From Anaerolineales bacterium (GTDB lineage: Bacteria; Chloroflexota; Anaerolineae; Anaerolineales; Villigracilaceae), in the NCBI GenBank assembly GCA_020060625.1, contig JAGUZU010000067.1, positions 1 through 42,318 of the forward strand: a stretch of DNA of 42,318 nucleotides, in the 5' to 3' direction. The notes beneath the pieces are model-generated. The model worked only from the letters and a program-made list of their open reading frames with translations. It did no database searches and was not told the DNA's origin. This document shows, piece by piece, positions 41,591-42,318 of the stretch. Both the position numbers and the translations under genes were made by a program. Within the stretch, counting starts at the first letter, position 1, and each line of letters starts with the position of its first letter.

Positions 41591-42110
41591 ATTGCAGGTT
41601 TTGATCGAACAAAGTTCTAAATTCTTCCTCCGAAACCGGACCGATCAGTTTTCTGATCAGATTCCCGTCCCCGTCCAGCAAATAGAATTCGGGTTGATAG
41701 ACAAACCCCAACTCACTCTGAAACGCCTTTGTCTGGGGGTCGTCGGCGTCGAGATATGAAAACTTGATCCTGCCGAAATACTCTGCTTCGAGCCCATGAA
41801 CCATGGGCGCCATGGCGCGGCAGGTACTTCAGGTAAAGCGAAAGAACTCGATGAGTTGCAACTGTCCCGAAGCCAGTGACACCGTGGAAGGGTCTGTGGC
41901 TTCGAGCGCCGATCCGCGGGAAGTGGCGACAGGCTGAACCTCCGCTTCAGCGGGAGATTCGGTCACCGCTTCTGTCTCAGGGACAGCGGATTCCACCGGT
42001 GGAATTTGGTCAACAGGGACGGCTGTCTCTGTGGGTACGGCAGGAGCGCAGGAAACTGCCAGAAAAACAGCAATCAGGCTCAGGGTCCAGAAAGGGAAGC
42101 GACGTTTCAT
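41589..42110 (-). CDS. Thioredoxin-like lipoprotein, putative selenoprotein (in-frame TGA)
   Basis: Read through one TGA (41829-41831), this is a 173-residue lipid-anchored thioredoxin-fold protein. The lipobox is LAVSC (C21), followed by a Pro/Glu/Val/Thr-rich stalk to about residue 75. Codon 94 (TGA) falls exactly at the first active-site cysteine: EFFRFT-U94-STC97-RAMAP matches the thioredoxin F-x-x-W-C-x-x-C-R-x-x-AP pattern. The rest (KFSYLDADDPQTKAF, QPEFYLLDGDG, GPVSEEEFRTLF) is an ordinary thioredoxin C-half. Both halves share one frame. A SECIS-like hairpin follows the TGA. GAGGAG precedes the ATG. If TGA is a true stop or an error, the gene is broken. Confidence 0.72.
41792..41808 (-). 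promoter_or_regulatory. Candidate bacterial SECIS element
   Basis: On the minus strand GCCCATG (41808-41802), loop GTT (41801-41799) and CATGGGC (41798-41792) form a perfect 7-bp hairpin. The loop begins 27 bases after the TGA, and its first base is G. Published search rules for bacterial SECIS elements ask for a loop about 16-37 bases from UGA with a G at one of the first two loop positions, which this meets. Confidence 0.6.
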
Positions 42111-42318
42111 AATCTCCTCGTTAAAGTTTGGGTTTTGTATCAGACGTCCCTCGCGCGTCCTGTCTTACGGCGAAAAAAGTCGGGATTATCGTCACGCCGA
42201 TGAAAATACGCTTTTCTTTGACCAGGGCAATCGCATCTAAATTTTGACACCCTATATATGGGCATCATTGCCGTAATTGCGCCTTACTGCCCATATATGG
42301 ATTTCCACATTTGGGCAG
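42111..42318. other. Intergenic stretch with an 11-bp inverted repeat at the window edge
   Basis: No gene is supported. ATATATGGGCA (42254-42264) and TGCCCATATAT (42288-42298) are perfect inverted copies separated by 23 bases. TTGACA (42244-42249) lies just before the first copy without a clear -10 box. The final bases (TGGGCAG) begin to resemble another half-site. It may be an operator region for a gene beyond the window. Confidence 0.5.

Noticed and set aside
41813-41831. Frameshift or two separate genes at the thioredoxin-like locus
   Set aside because: The two parts are in the same frame with only one TGA between them, and the downstream part alone would start after the active site with no ribosome-binding site. 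Recoding or a point error explains it better than a frameshift.
1-42318. CRISPR array, insertion sequence or prophage
   Set aside because: No regularly spaced direct repeats, transposase, integrase or phage structural genes were seen.

Overview
The window most likely comes from a member of the Chloroflexota, class Anaerolineae or near it. The evidence is DNA topoisomerase I fused to an N-terminal DUF5679-type zinc ribbon, many Cys-anchored lipoproteins with SH3b domains and Pro/Ser/Gly linkers, a Roadblock/LC7-V4R-receiver gene set, an Rv3377c/Rv3378c-like terpene pair of a kind known from Herpetosiphon, and several families of short palindromic intergenic repeats. This placement is inference from gene content; no phylogeny was run.

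Layout. 1-3400: NUDIX hydrolase, small membrane protein, and a divergent methyltransferase / YbaK-type deacylase pair that share one palindromic -10 box, then a YwaF-type membrane protein. 3565-4455: SH3b lipoprotein. 4568-9864: a tyrosine-catabolism operon (4-hydroxyphenylpyruvate dioxygenase, lipoprotein, homogentisate dioxygenase, beta-lactamase-fold serine hydrolase, SH3b lipoprotein). 9925-16095 (minus): Roadblock/LC7, V4R, receiver with degenerate GGDEF, polyprenyl-phosphate mannosyltransferase-like GT2, GT-C membrane protein, TypA/BipA. 16323-18820 (plus): tRNA-Asp, two overlapping small ORFs, tRNA-Leu, dGTPase, GreA. 18856-25976 (minus): two-TM hypothetical protein, TopA, ManC, DprA, RimM, KhpA, ribosomal protein S16. 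26087-28178 (minus): MFS permease and membrane-anchored methyltransferase with zinc ribbon.

28230-34718 (minus) is the most distinctive region. A GNAT/FemAB-like acyltransferase, a sulfotransferase and an Rv3378c-like terpenyl transferase/phosphatase-type synthase are joined by one-base TAATG overlaps. They are followed after 19 nt by a class II diterpene cyclase with an intact DxDD motif, then by a PAS histidine kinase and a single-domain response regulator. In Mycobacterium tuberculosis the homologous pair makes tuberculosinyl adenosine/tuberculosinol, and in Herpetosiphon it makes kolavelool. The acyl and sulfo tailoring genes suggest a different, undescribed terpenoid.

34764-36766: a 36-codon ORF overlapping a GT39-like membrane glycosyltransferase. 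36813-41553: Ffh, two Chloroflexota-type proteins of unknown function, and a UMF1-family MFS permease. 41589-42110 (minus) holds a thioredoxin-like lipoprotein whose first active-site Cys codon is an in-frame TGA followed by a SECIS-like hairpin. It is read here as a putative selenoprotein (UxxC) and is the second major finding. The last 200 bases have no gene but carry an inverted repeat cut close to the window edge.

Four genes (starts at 1988, 2009, 34718 and 40072) have a -10-like hexamer ending exactly six bases before the start codon, the geometry expected for leaderless mRNAs.
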